DNA of 64,000 nucleotides, from the NCBI RefSeq assembly GCF_019649055.1, contig NW_026570242.1, forward strand, positions 186,001 through 250,000, written 5' to 3'. The position numbers and the translations under genes were made by a program. The stretch's first letter is position 1, and each line of letters starts with the position of its first letter. The stretch comes from Paramacrobiotus metropolitanus. Taxonomy: Eukaryota > Tardigrada > Eutardigrada > Parachela > Macrobiotidae. Positions 47,813-60,332 of the stretch are shown one piece after another. The notes under the pieces were generated by a model. The model did not search any database. It was not told the origin of the DNA and saw nothing but the letters and a program-made list of their open reading frames with translations.

Positions 47813-48616
47813 AAGCGTTTCAAATTGATTAGATTGCATCGCTGGAACAATGTTATCGACGCCAGCAATTTAAAATGTTATTTTGCCATCATTTACCTTG
47901 AGCAGAAATAAATCAGATAAAGTTACGTGTTAGTCAAACAACAAAATTAATTACAGTATATACCGACTAACTGGTATCTATTGTATTAATTTTGTGTAGT
48001 AATTTCATAAATTCTAAACTAGCTGTTACAGTGCCGGCTTGGTTGTGCTATCGCATCGTTAAACTGAACTGCATACCTAGATACATGGTACTCGACAACA
48101 CAGTAATTTATACAAACAAGAAGTGCTGGAAATGCAGTACTCACTGAAAGACGGTTTACTTTACTGACCATATAAATTATATGTATTATTTTGTCGAAAC
48201 TGCTTCGAAAGCTGTCCATTTCGAATTCTGATTTTTAAGGCTATTTGTTTTATTAGGTTTTCCGATATCTTACCGGTTAGTGTCGAGACTTATGAGACTA
48301 TTACAGAGTATTTTATCGTTGTATGAATGTTTCGCAATAAGTTACCTTAAAATTAATAATTATCAAAAAATTATAAATTAAATTGAGAAAACTTATATAG
48401 TTGTGTACGTATATGTATTTGCTCCGTGCATACATTCTGCTTAAATTGTTACAGTCTGTATACGTCAAAATTGAAAATGTCAATTAAGCTGCGTGCTGTG
48501 AACTTAACCTAAGTTTTCTCCAGAGAATCTTATAAATCTCCGGGATTTTTAAATACTCGGGCAGCGAAACATACTAGTTGGTACTAAAGAATTTAGAAAA
48601 AAAAACATCTTATGCG

Positions 48617-48704
48617 GGTTTCCGAAATGCCGGCGAATTCGAAACGAAAAGTTCGAAAAGTTCGAAAATTCTCAGGTTTCTGAAATGCCGGCGAATTCAG
48701 AACG
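48617..48704. repeat. Pair of 30-bp direct repeats
   Basis: GGTTTC, C or T, GAAATGCCGGCGAATTC is followed by a variable GAACG/GAAACG end, at about 48617 and again at about 48675. The spacer holds GTTCGAAAA repeated twice. Confidence 0.7.
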
Positions 48705-50915
48705 CCGATAAGTTTGCTGTTGACGAATTTCTAAGGTCATGATCACGTACAAAGCGCTTACTACAACGGAATATTACCTGTATATCATGGAAAAGAGCAC
48801 AGTTATTATTTTCGGCGAAGTACAACCACGGAACAACCACCTACCTAGTAAGTAGTATTACGTCGACTGAAAAGAATTGCAGATAAATGAGATAATTGAA
48901 TATTCCCTTGGATATTGCAGGCCACACAAAGGTGGAGATGCCGTGAGGAGCTGGCGTGTGTTGTAATGCGTAGCGGCGCTTAATCAGGCTGAAGCGGTGA
49001 CAGAATGTCAGCGTTGATTATGAAATGGTAACATTACCAGTAGAAAGTGATTAACCGAATCATGATAATCCATTTAAATGCAGCAGCCAACCCGATTGTG
49101 TCCATACGGTCATAGCAGTGCGATTATTGTACCGACGGTGTGTTGCAGATAGGAGAGGATGGAAAAGTAAATAGAAAGCGAAAAACGATGGCGATATTGG
49201 CAGGCCGCGCACATATGGCTCGGGAATATTTATTATTATCTGATTGGCTGCATTCCCGGGCCGGCGTTTTTGCCGTGGCCCAAGAGCGATTGTTAAGCAC
49301 GAACACCAGAAAAGTAAAACGGATGAAATTCACCCGATACTCCGAATGTGTAATATATGGCTGCTCTTTTCCGTGGTCGGCTGTTAACGATTGTAAGATT
49401 GCGCAATAAGTTGATCGATTTGGTTACTGATCAAATGCGATTTGTATCCGTGGGAATGTTATGTATGCTCATATATATGCCTGCACAGTTTTTGCGATTA
49501 GACCTGCCCGATATGGCTGCCGGCAGAGCTGGCACAATCGAAGGCAATGATAAAAAAGTGGAATATAATCGGCGGCAACAAGTTGGGTTAATTAAATTTT
49601 CAGTACCTGCACAAGCTGGAATGCAATCGCATACCTTTAATTCAGTTAGAAATCTCGAATTTAAGCTGTTATGGTTGTGATTGCAATTCAAGAGCATAAG
49701 AACTATCGTACAGCAAATCAAATTATTAATTAATATAATTATCTTAACGGAGTTGTCGAAGGTTGTCTTGTTGGTTGTTGTTTTCGCGTTTTTTATTACA
49801 CAAAGGTGCATTAAAAATCAAATGTCTACAAACTGATTGTCTCGACGAGCAATAAAGTTTTTAAGCTGCGTATTTGGGTGAGGTAGTGGGTGGTGAGATG
49901 GAAGTACTACACCGGAAGTATCAGGGGCTTGTATGTTGAACGAAGACAGTGTCATGTACTGTTAGCGAAAACGTGTGCTTTGCTGGCGTATTTTATGTCT
50001 ATCCAGCGGCTAACGATACCATCCGGGGGGCGGATTTCCATGGCTTAGAGGGAACGGCCGAGACGGAACCGGCGGCTGTACACTTTAGATTTCAAATTAC
50101 CCGTATGCGCACAAGCAACTCTTTCATGATTAACCGTTCTTCTGCCTTCCGGTCTGGGTACATAGTAGATATTTACTGTCCAGCGCATTTGCTGGTCCAT
50201 GCGCAGTACAAGTGTCCTAGCTGCAACCCCTAGTACACGATTCTAAGCTAACAGATTGTATACATAAATCGTTAGTGCCCTCAACTTTCTGAAACTGTTT
50301 ATAATATGTCAGTGTGAGACAATTCATAATATGACAATGAAAATCCATAAACAACAATCTGCAATATACCCGCCGCGTTGCTTTGAGCCTGGTAGTGCGC
50401 TGGGAGTGGGATCGGAGACCAGTCAACGCATGATGGCACCTGACATGCTGACCTTCTCGCGCATCATGCATGTGGCCGCACCATCTTGTTATGCACATCC
50501 GAGTCGGGAGACATCAGGCAATAATGTGCGGTCTAACTCCGGACGTCTCCCCGGGATTTTTTTTTTGTGCTTTTCGAAAATTTTTTATGCAACCAGAAAT
50601 CTTCTCTTTTCTAATATGCAGGTAGCAAAATTTTCAGGATAAGTGTTGACTATTGTACAGTACGTTACTACAAACGTACAGTATTTATAGTACTTACATT
50701 AACGATAAATTTCTGCCTTTTAACAGTTGAAGCAAAGTTAGCAAATTCAGCGCGAACTACGCGAGGTGGCAGTTACATACTATGCTTTCTCAGCTCGTTT
50801 TCGTTTTCATCTCTTCCACCTTTTGCCGTCTGGCGTCTTCGCAGTCTGCTGGAAAGTGGAAACTAATAACTCTAGTTTAGTTTGCGACTCTACGAATACT
50901 CTTGAACAGATCAGC

Positions 50916-53033
50916 ATGGAAGAAATATTGAAGAAGCTATTGAGTTCCGCTAACATTCAGAAGTTCGGCAAAGGTGGCGGAGGATGCATCAACCACGGAC
51001 AGGGATATCTGACTGACAGTGGATCTGTCTTCGTCAAGGAAAACTCTAAACCCGGGGTATGCCGTTGAATATCGCTCTTGAAATTGACTTTAGCTCTTGC
51101 AAGACTGTTATGGTGAAGAAATTTTGCGTATTAATTTTAGGCTCGATTGATGTTCGAAGGAGAATTCGAGGGGCTGAAAGCGCTAAATGCTACGGGATGT
51201 ATTCGTGTGCCCAAGCCGATTAAAGTAAGTCTACTCTGTAACTCAGTAAGTGCAACAAGCGCAGGCGCAACTCATGAATGATGAACCTACTAAACTTTAC
51301 GCGCATGCGCTTACGCTTTGAAGTTCACAAATTGCGAGTTGAAGCCCGAGCTGGTAAGGTTTGAAATGATTAATATTGCAATCTTCAAGTCTTTGGAGTT
51401 TAGACGCTTGAGCTGGGACGCGTACTGTGGGCATGGGAATATGGTGGCAAAGCGATACGTCTCGTATTTTTGAAAACACTTGGTTTCAGTGGCTAAATAT
51501 TAGCAAGCCAATATTATAATATCTGTCAATTAAGATCAAGTGCTTCTCAGTACGAGGAAAACGCTCTCAGATGGCCAGTGTTAGTCAGTTAGGCATTGAG
51601 ACGGTTCCTTAACGTGTGACAAGAAGATTGGGTTTGATTAGGTGATTGATCTTCCAGGTGGAGGAGCTGCCTGTGTGATGGAATACATTGAGATGCGGGG
51701 ACTGGGCGCTCAGGCTGCGGAATTGGGCCAACAACTGGCCAGGTGCGTATGCCTGCTTGCTAATCGTTCGATAGAAATTAGCCTTTTAATACGGGTGTGC
51801 TGAGAATTTAAGTATATCAGCTGGGGGACTCAGAATATGTACTGTGTATTCAGAATAGGTATATGGGTGAATGACTGCGATCGTGCAAATATCATTCTAT
51901 CGGTATTTCTATTTCTGTTGAGTTACTTGTTGTTGGAATGTTGGTGCTTACTTATTTGCGTCTTCCAACTGGTTGCTTGACAGTTGACAGATATCTGCTG
52001 GATATCGTTTCCTTGGATTTTTGCGTTTTCCCAGTCTTTTTGTCGTAGATACACTGCAAAGTATCGTTATGCTACTCGTTCTGTATCATTTGCTTGCTGC
52101 ATTTCAGGTTGCACTTGCATAATGCCTCGTTGAAAACCGACGGCAATTCGGAATCTGGTGAGCTGGTTACCAAGTTTGGCTTCCATGTCAGCACTTGCTG
52201 CGGGTACATTCCCCAGGACAACACGTGGCACGATGACTGGCCCGTAAGTTTCGCGAACTCACTGAAGTTATACAGGGCTTATACTTATTATGATGTGCTT
52301 TTAATTTGTTGCTAAAAATTTATTGTTTATTGATAATATAATATGAATACTTGCGTGTAAATTTAATTTGAATTAATAACGGGTCATTGGAACTGTTTGC
52401 AGACTTTCTACTCGAATTGTCGTCTGTGTCCTCAAATTGAAATGGCGGTGAAGGAACATAGAGATACTGCTTTAAAGGAGAAATGGAGCAAATTGGAACC
52501 GAGGATTCCCGGATTCTTCGGAGGCATCGACATCTTTCCCAGCTTACTGCATGGCGATTTGTGGTCAGGAAACGCAGCATCAGCTGAGGGCACCGGAGAG
52601 CCGGTTATCTTTGATCCGGCAGTGGTGTACGGACATCACGAGTTTGATTTGGCCATCGCCACGATGTTCGGCGGATTCGGGAAGGCATTCTTTAATTCTT
52701 ATCATAAAGTTATACCGAAATCGCCCGGGTTTGAGCGTCGCCAGCAACTTTACCGTTTGGTAAGAGACAGTTCGCACTTCGTTCGTCCTTAATGATTACT
52801 TATTGATATGACGTTTTACTATATCTACTTGTGTATGATGTGCGAGTACGTTCTTCGTTTTGCAGTTTCACTACTTAAACCACTATAACCATTTTGGATC
52901 TGGGTGAGAAAGTTTTTTTAATTGTTTCAGACTGCTACACTTGAATAAGATTTCTTGCAACTACAGTTAAAATTTTAGATACCGTGGTTCGTGTCTGGAA
53001 ATACTGGATGAACTGAATGCTGCCGACGCATGA
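50916..53033 (+). CDS. FN3K: Fructosamine-3-kinase family protein
   Basis: Phosphorylates sugar-derived ketosamines on glycated proteins so that they fall off (deglycation). Seven exons: 50916-51056, 51141-51224, 51642-51742, 52108-52243, 52403-52759, 52866-52903, 52979-53033; 303 aa, family about 300. Seen in order: P-loop FGKGGGGCINHGQGYLTD; ARLMFEGEFEGLKAL; VIDLPGGGAACVMEYIEMR; LVTKFGFHVSTCCGYIPQDN and WHDDWP; catalytic LLHGDLWSGN; metal-binding VIFDPAVVYGHHEFDLAIA; ending LNHYNHFG. The P-loop cysteine falls at residue 24, as in the human enzyme. Start is the ATG just before EEILKKLL, which aligns with the family N-terminus. AATAAA at 53288. Could equally be the FN3K-related protein. Confidence 0.95.
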
Positions 53034-53106
53034 ATCTTTTGTCCTCTTGCAGAGTATTTTATGAATAATTGTAAATATGATGATGCCGTTTTTTTAATAC
53101 TCGTAC

Positions 53107-53139
53107 CAAGGTATATAGGGTTTAACCCTATATACCTTG
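53107..53139. repeat. 33-bp perfect palindrome
   Basis: CAAGGTATATAGGGTT, a central T, then the exact reverse complement. Lies 74 bp after the FN3K stop; TCGTAC flanks it on both sides in direct orientation. Confidence 0.9.
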
Positions 53140-53460
53140 CTCGTACTTATCGTGCAAATGTAAAAAAACGTTTTGCAACCTTTTTGCGTTGGATTAAACT
53201 ATAAAATTAACAATATCACCCTGACCACTTGTGCTTATGCATTTACTGATGCGTAATTCATCAGAAATTGATAATTCTTGTAAATGCAATAAAGTGCACC
53301 ATCACAGATGCAGCAACCGTCATTCCGTCACCAGTCGTATTGTAAAGTTTCAAACCACCACACCAATTTACCGGAGCAAAGCATGAATAGACCAGTAAAA
53401 ACGAATTCACTGTAATTATACAAAGTTGTTGCAAACCATAAAGCCGAAACCAGGCGGCCT

Positions 53461-54279
53461 ATTTTGTTGGAGGCGGCGGTGTTGTCTTCTTATCTTCGAT
53501 TAACGAAGTCACTTTGTTCCACCCTTCAGCGGGACTCATCACTTTAGGTACCTGAAAATCGAATAATAATTTGTGAAAATCCATCGTCACAAAAACGTTA
53601 GCCATTACATACTGTTATTCAATGCAAGTTACAATTAAATGAATTAGGATCTTAATTCTACCCTGTATCCCGTATAGAAAGTGTGGTGAGTAAGAGAAGC
53701 CAACTTAAATTTTATTGCAGCACATAATTAAAAGGATGTTATTTTCCACAAATCTAACTTACGCACAATACTTTTCATCGTCTTGAGACTTTAGGTAAAG
53801 CAAAACGTACATAAACAATGCCAGAATCGCAATCAATGGTGTCTTTAATAACCAAGCTTTCGTTTTCTAACTGCAGGAAGCATATCATGCACTTAAAAAC
53901 TCAAAGAATTTAATTTAAACTGAATAATTTCAAACTACACACAATAAATGCATTTGTTCCGATCAGAGAAAGACAGCTCGTAAGACTAAATAAGACACCA
54001 ACAAGACAGGGAAGCTTCTACCAGTCTACCTTGTTGCAACCATACGACATACCTCATAATTTTGCGCTGCATAAACTCCGGTGTACAGTCCCGCAGCGAA
54101 ACCAACCTAAACATTTCTATAAGCAAAATCGGCGCAAATTCAAAAGAAAACGCCCGTACCAGTGTGCGGAACATGGCTGGGGAGGTTTTAAATTTGCGAT
54201 ACGCGCCGTAAACTAAGACGCCTTTCAGAAGAGTTCTCCAGTTGCTCTCAACAGCTCGTCCGAGCTGCTGCTGCCACAT
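53461..54279 (-). CDS. Unresolved small gene (structure uncertain)
   Basis: Three coding-like pieces lie on the minus strand. 54279 to about 54022/54053 starts MWQQQLGRAVESNWRTLLKG and contains FEFAPILLIEMFRLVSLRD. 53869-53764 encodes a clear helix (LLKTPLIAILALFMYVLLYL). 53553-53461 encodes VMSPAEGWNKVTSLIEDKK and a Pro-rich end. The first two can join in phase with a donor at 54021, but the second to third join gives a stop in every arrangement I tried. It may be two genes, or the third piece may be 3' UTR. The basic first part suggests a mitochondrial protein, unproven. Divergent from TMEM70, convergent with FN3K. Confidence 0.35.
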
Positions 54280-55339
54280 CTGATCGATCCCGGAGCGAAG
54301 ACCAACCAAATTCCATCCGCAAATGTCAAACAACTCGTTTCCTTCAGAATCGTCTGAACTGCTTGATTAGAAAGAATGAGGTAAAGGCTCGGGCTGGCTA
54401 TGCTCTCGCTGTTCGCCCTTCTATCCGCGGAACCACAAAGACAGCGACAGGACACAATCACTAATCACAATAGTGACAATACCACACAGCTACGCAAAGT
54501 AACACATTAACTCGTAATTTCGTCGCTCAACTCAAAATTTACAATTTACAAACTACGTTACAAATCGGTGAATGCAAATGCGAAAATATCGCGAAGTGTC
54601 AGAGGATCCCAGATTTAGAAATGAAGAAAACCAAACATCACTTGCGCAAAATCGGCCCAAAATAAGTACATCAGCTGTCGAAGTACACTGATGCATCCAA
54701 GGAGAACTGATCATTTCTCCCAGTGTTTGTATGACAGTATGGGTCGTGAACTCGTGATTCACGTGAATATTGAAAATTACAAACAGTTTGTAATTTTACA
54801 GCAACAATTATTATTCCATAATTTCCGTTTAATATGTGGCACAACATAAAAGTACTTACACAGGACCCATTCTAATATTTTGCTTATTATGTACCGCCGG
54901 ATTCCAAACTTCCGGTTACCTGACTTTATACACTCGAAGCCCCTCCGGTCCATCATGTAATAAACATAAGATCCAAGTATACAGTACATACTCCGTCATA
55001 CTCGTACAAATCCGTTTACAACTTGACGTCCAACTGCAAATTTTGATCTTCACTTCTGGAAAACGTTACAACAGGATTACAGGATATTTCCTTGCTTTGA
55101 TCCGAGTTTTATGGAGTACGTAATGGTTTTTGATTGGCTTGGTTGCGCCTTCGATTATCCGTTGGTCGCCGGGCTCGCCGCCACCGATTAGCTTTGGAGA
55201 ACTTACCAGAAACGCAGGACTTCACTTTAATACTGACTTACACCTTTGCGATTAGAACATACAACCGATTTGCGGTCTACGCAGAAGTGCGAAGTAATCG
55301 GCGTTTGGCTTGCGAAATATCTGTGGACGCACGCCTGTC

Positions 55340-56080
55340 ATGGCCTTCCGAAATCCTTCCGTCTTATGCTGCCACGCTCGTCTGGCTTGTTCGTGGATCA
55401 GTCCAGTACTGGTGTGCAGGCGCAGCGCTCCCTTGCTGGCGAACATCACTGCTTGTTCCACCACTTCCGCTGGTTTCCACACCGCACAGCATCCGTGCCT
55501 TCGGGCTCCCGTGTCTGATTCGCGGCAAGAGATAAGCCCCGCACGAAAACAACTGCCGCCCATTGAGCTAGGATTCGGCAACCTGGTCTACCGGGGATCG
55601 ATTTCCAAGCAAGTGGTGCTAGTGAAGTTGCTGTCTTTCGGTAGCAGTGCGTTGGGCTTCATGGGCCAGCCGATTATTTTGCGCAATGTGGATTCTCTCC
55701 CAACGTGGGTGAAGGCGATTTTGTTCTCTTTTTTCGGCTTCTTCATCTACATTACCCCGATTCTGTTCCACCTCGTTGTCAAGCGTTATGTGTTTCGGAT
55801 ATATTATGATCCCTCGACGAAGTTGTTCACGGCGGTGACGACCAAGTTTATTCCTTCGTGGAAGTACCTGACGTTTCCGCGAGAAGACGTGGAAGTGCCG
55901 CCTATCGGAGGAGCTTTCACGACGATAACGGTTAAGCAGGGGAACAAGAAGATTCCGCTGTTTATTAATCCGGAGGAATTTATCGACAACGAAGTTTATA
56001 AATTGTTTATGAGCTACGATTTGCCCATTGATGTCATAAGGAAGGATAAAACTGAAACGGATGCTGAGCAGAAAAGTTGA
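55340..56080 (+). CDS. TMEM70: Transmembrane protein 70 (mitochondrial ATP synthase/complex I assembly)
   Basis: Inner-membrane hairpin protein that helps assemble the ATP synthase c-ring. Single exon, 246 aa (human 260). Start is the first ATG, opening a mitochondrial presequence rich in Arg, Cys and Ser. Domain: GNLVYRGSISKQVVLVKLLS, helix 1 SALGFMGQPIIL, helix 2 VKAILFSFFGFFIYITPILF, the KRYVFRIYYDP turn, FIPSWKYLTFPREDVEVPP and a basic/acidic tail. AATAAA at 56394. Open frames upstream and in other frames here are shadows. Confidence 0.93.
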   Translation: MAFRNPSVLCCHARLACSWISPVLVCRRSAPLLANITACSTTSAGFHTAQHPCLRAPVSDSRQEISPARKQLPPIELGFGNLVYRGSISKQVVLVKLLSFGSSALGFMGQPIILRNVDSLPTWVKAILFSFFGFFIYITPILFHLVVKRYVFRIYYDPSTKLFTAVTTKFIPSWKYLTFPREDVEVPPIGGAFTTITVKQGNKKIPLFINPEEFIDNEVYKLFMSYDLPIDVIRKDKTETDAEQKS

Positions 56081-56794
56081 TGCTGTCATTGTTAATGATT
56101 GTTGTGGTGACGCTCGCTGGTGTTTTCTCTCTGCATACCGTACGTAGCTGTGTAACCTTTATGCATTTATTGTACAGTACAAAGAGTACAGAGTAGCATT
56201 TCTAAAAAAATTGTTTTATGACCAACTAATACAGTGTGTTGACTACGCATTTGCATTCTGTTCGTTAGAATGCGCCGAGGGTGAACTGAGCAGCTGCGTG
56301 AATACTGATGAAATAATTTGTCCTGTAAAACATAGAAGACAGTCAAGGTATCCTGTAGCTAAATTAATATTTCACACCGAGAATTTGCTGCTTAATAAAG
56401 CAGACACAAAGAGCATTGTGCATTGTGTCATTTTAAAATGTAATTGGTAACCAGAGCCGTTAGGCTAACTTCTCATTTTTATGTGTGACTTTTGGTGAAC
56501 ACACTACAAAACTGGAAGTTTGTCCAACCTTGCTGGCTATGGCTGCCGGGTGTTGGCAAACTGACAATGAGGCTTGCTGGTCGATGTTTCTCTGGATTGA
56601 GTTTTGCTGCAGTATTGTGATAAAGTGACTCATTTAACTGTAAAACTCGGACTCCAGGATAGTACGTTTTCTAGCCTACAGCGTTAACGAGGCAGTTGGT
56701 ACACTTATGTTTCCATAAATACCGAATTTCATTGACGAGCGCAGTGGTGCAGTTGGAAAATTATTGCGGGACAGCGTTAAAAGGGCGCACGACA

Positions 56795-59503
56795 ATGGCG
56801 TCGACAGTACCTTTCTTGGTGTTTTTGTCGGTTGTGCTCAGCGAAACCACGCTGGGCAGTCCGGTAGCCAGCCCGCCATCACCAACAAAGCCGAAGCCGG
56901 TGACTTTTATTGGAGCTGTTACCAAAGACTTTCCGCCTTCTAAATCAGTGCTGGGAAAGTACTCCAAACAAGCGGTGGCCGCTGATACCGGCGAATGCTC
57001 GGAAATGGGAAAGTAAGTGGAATCACCGGAAATTATTACAAGGTGAAATTACTCGAACTGTTGAAAGATTCCTGTTAGGAAAATGCTTTTTTGGTTAAGA
57101 TTTTTATATATAGTCATTTCCTCTTTGGATTTTTTTAGTGCCATCTTAAACCAAGGAGGAAACGCCATTGAAGCCGCTATTACGACATCCTTGTGCGTGG
57201 GAGTATATGACACGCACAGTTGTGGTCTGGGCGGTGGTCATTTCATGGTGATTTACGACCGACAGGCGCAGAATGCCACGGCGATCAACGCTCGCGAAAT
57301 GGCGCCCGCTGCGTCGACCATCTTGATGTATGCCGACAGCAGGAACCTTTCATCTATCAAAGGATGGCATGCGCCAGGAGTTCCCGGTAAGAATAACGCA
57401 GATTCCGAGCACTGATTTTGAAACCCAAACTTTCGTGAATGCCGATGAAAAGTGAGACCTTACGGGCAGTTCTTCTTACTGTTCACATGTGTACAAACAT
57501 TCTGTTCGTCTTGTGAGAAGTGATAATTTTTTAAAATCAAAACTGTCAATCAACAGTTAAAAGCAAACATGCGTTTTATTTTTCTCTTTTTATTTCTTAG
57601 GTGAACTGGCCGGATTGTGGGCGGCATACCAGTATTCACAGAGTATCGGTGGAAAGGTGCCTTGGCGAGATTTATTTGCTCCGGTTATAAAGGTCTTACG
57701 AGAAGGAATTCGCATAAATGATCGTCTGGCTGATGCTCTACGCGATGCCAAGGATGACATTCTTGGTGGGTATGACAAAGGACTGTCGGCCTTGTTTGTG
57801 AAGAATAAGAAGCTGATGGTGGAGGGCGACATGTACACCAACAAAGAACTGGCCAACACGATGGAGATCATCGCCAATGACCCTCAAGGAACCGCAGAAT
57901 TCTATTCCGGCAAAATCGCGCAGAAGCTCGCCAAGGATGTTAAGGAGGGTGGTAAGTCATTCAGTTTGGATTAAGATAGTTATTAGAATGTTAGAGCGCT
58001 TCTCTGAAAACACAGCCGTTGGAAAATTTTGTTGATGTTAATTTACACTGTTAGGTGGTATAATTACCCTGGACGATCTAAAGAATTACAAGGTGGTTAT
58101 TAAACCGGCGATTCATACAACGTTAACCGACAACTCTACACTGTACACCGTGCCGCCTCCGGCGGGTGGTCTCATTATGCAGTACATCGTCAAAGTGATG
58201 GATGGCTACTACGGCAACCGGACGTTGGACTGGCATACGGCTAAACAGGTCGAACGGGATCTGTTCAACCAGCGGTTGGCGGAAACAATGAAGTTCGCAT
58301 ATGGAAGACGCAGTGAATTGGGTGATGAAGATTTCCAACCGGAAGTGCACGAAGTAAGTCATTGTGTTTTCACGGTTACTTTCGTCTGTGACATAATAAG
58401 CATATGCGCATCGTTTCCCAGATTGAAAATGTGCTTCTCACTCCATGGTTTACTGACTTGACACGTCGAATGATAAATGAAAAGAGAACTTCCAACGATA
58501 CCAGCACCTATGGCGTGAAAACCGCAACGAAAATCGACAAAACAGGAACGTCTCACCTTTGTGTTTTGGATAAAGACGGCAATGCGGTGTCCTTGACCAC
58601 AACCATCAATACCCAGTGAGTTTTTTATTTGCCCATTTGAAGCGCTATGCGTAATGTATTATGGAAATTAGATGACAATTTTACGGTGGCTACAATAACT
58701 CAAGTATAGTCCACTTCTGCTTCGTGTTGTACATTTTTCATCGACTGCAGCCTTGCTATGATTCTGACAGCATTTTTATAAGCTGTTTCAGATTGGTAAC
58801 GCATAAGCAGTATTTTAAAAGAACGTTTACTTGGCAGTTTTGGCTCACGACGCCTGTCCAGATCGACGGGAATACTGATGAATAACGAGATGGACGACTT
58901 TAGTGTTAATCCCAACGAACCGAACTTTTATGGTTTACCGCCATCTAAAGCTAATTATGTGGCTCCTGCTAAACGGCCCCAGTCAAGTATTTCCGGCACC
59001 GTTATTGTTGACCCCAATGGCGATGCCAAATTGGTTATCGGTGGCTCCGGTGGATCTAGAATTATCTCGGCAACCGCTACCGTAAGCTTCATATGAAACG
59101 GTTTCGATAATTGTTGACGATAATAACCATCAGTTTTCACATTTGCAAGACTATTCACATTTTCTAGACAACAATACGCACACTGTTTTTGAACCTTAAC
59201 ATCAAGGAGGCTATTGATCATCCTCGTCTGCATCATCAACTTCTTCCTATGCATTTGGAATATGAGCCAGGAACGCGTCTGGTAATTAAGATCTGTTTCC
59301 TGTTTTGCGAGGAATTTTGACGTACTTTTGTTTGTTTATTGCAGGCTGATTTGATGAGTTTGTTTAAGAAAGGTCATGCGCTCGATACCAGTCACATAAA
59401 CGAGACCCCCTATGCCGTTGTCCAAGGCATACATCGACTGGCCGATGGAAGTCTGGAAGCGAACAGTGACCACCGCAAATCTGGAAAGCCTGCTGGAGCT
59501 TGA
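56795..59503 (+). CDS. Gamma-glutamyltransferase, copy 1
   Basis: Ntn hydrolase that cleaves extracellular glutathione; self-cleaves to large and small subunits. Eight exons: 56795-57012, 57139-57386, 57601-57951, 58055-58353, 58422-58615, 58838-59081, 59168-59281, 59345-59503; 608 aa. Signal peptide or anchor at 1-20 (VPFLVFLSVVLSETTLG). Key residues: INAREMAP (substrate Arg), GTSHLCVLDKDG with the nucleophile Thr at the processing site, TTTIN, NNEMDDF, the Ser pair in PQSSISGT and the Gly loop GGSGGSRI, so it should be active. The C-terminal block is EAIDHPRLHHQLLPMHLEYE. AATAAA at 59736. Tandem with copy 2. Confidence 0.95.
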
Positions 59504-60332
59504 TTCTTGTTTCGACTTGTGACGGGCTTGTGTCCTAAAGTGTTTATGAAATCTGTTGGCGTAAAGGTGATACAAATTGTAGTGGTTATATCAGCTTTGT
59601 TAGATTGCTGTGCAAATTACAACCTTCGCCAATAGTTGACCATCACTGCATGCTATAATATGGTAAAGATTTACAGCAGCTGTGGGCATTATCACTTTCA
59701 CTACGAGTACTTGTCGCACATTGCTGAATTGTCACAATAAAATGTTCCCGACATTCATTCATAGAGTTTTGAGGTCCTCTAATCGTAAGATTAAATTCAT
59801 TGCGGAATTTTCCATACGACGGTATTTTACGAAAATAATTTTATAAAACACCAGATGTGGAGTCGTTTTCTTACTTTTGCTTGGCTGATAATGCGTTAGA
59901 ATTACCAGCAGCTCGTAAAAAAGTAGTAAACACGCAGTTGGAAAATTAAGTATAACATGAGAGTACACCCTCCATCCTATGGACAACGAATTCCGCTAAA
60001 TAGTTCCGCGTTAACCAGTTTATACAATCAACATGCACTCACGCAGCATTAAATTTTCCTGTTAACGCTCCAAAATGAAAAACTAGCGTGAGATGGCATA
60101 ATATTTAGTGCGGCAATTTTGCAAAACTCGAAGTCATATCCATTTGTCAAAGGTATTATTATTTTTTATGACTGGCAGGTGCGCATTCACCTGTAATGCA
60201 TTTGCATTGCGGCTTTTCCTACCCGACGTAAAAATGCACAGTTATGTTATGTATATTAAACTTTGTCTCCACTAGCACTTGTTTAGTTTCCCGCTTTCGG
60301 CTACATTGCCAACAGGTTTTCGGAGCATCGCG
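59504..60332. other. Spacer between the two GGT genes
   Basis: Poly(A) signal of copy 1 at 59736 and the promoter of copy 2. No gene seen. Confidence 0.5.

Larger units (their letters stand above)
45415..50915. other. Gene-poor 5.5 kb region
   Basis: Promoter side of the tetraspan gene on the left and of FN3K on the right. Frames such as 46331-46618 and 49357-49680 have no family features. The middle holds three palindromes (47570-47812) and a 30-bp repeat pair (48617-48704). Confidence 0.5.

Noticed and set aside
49357-49680. 107-aa open frame starting with ATG
   Set aside because: Open on both strands, no family, and no poly(A) or promoter support.
55134-55581. Long frames on both strands over the start of TMEM70
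   Set aside because: Shadows of the GC-rich TMEM70 presequence exon.
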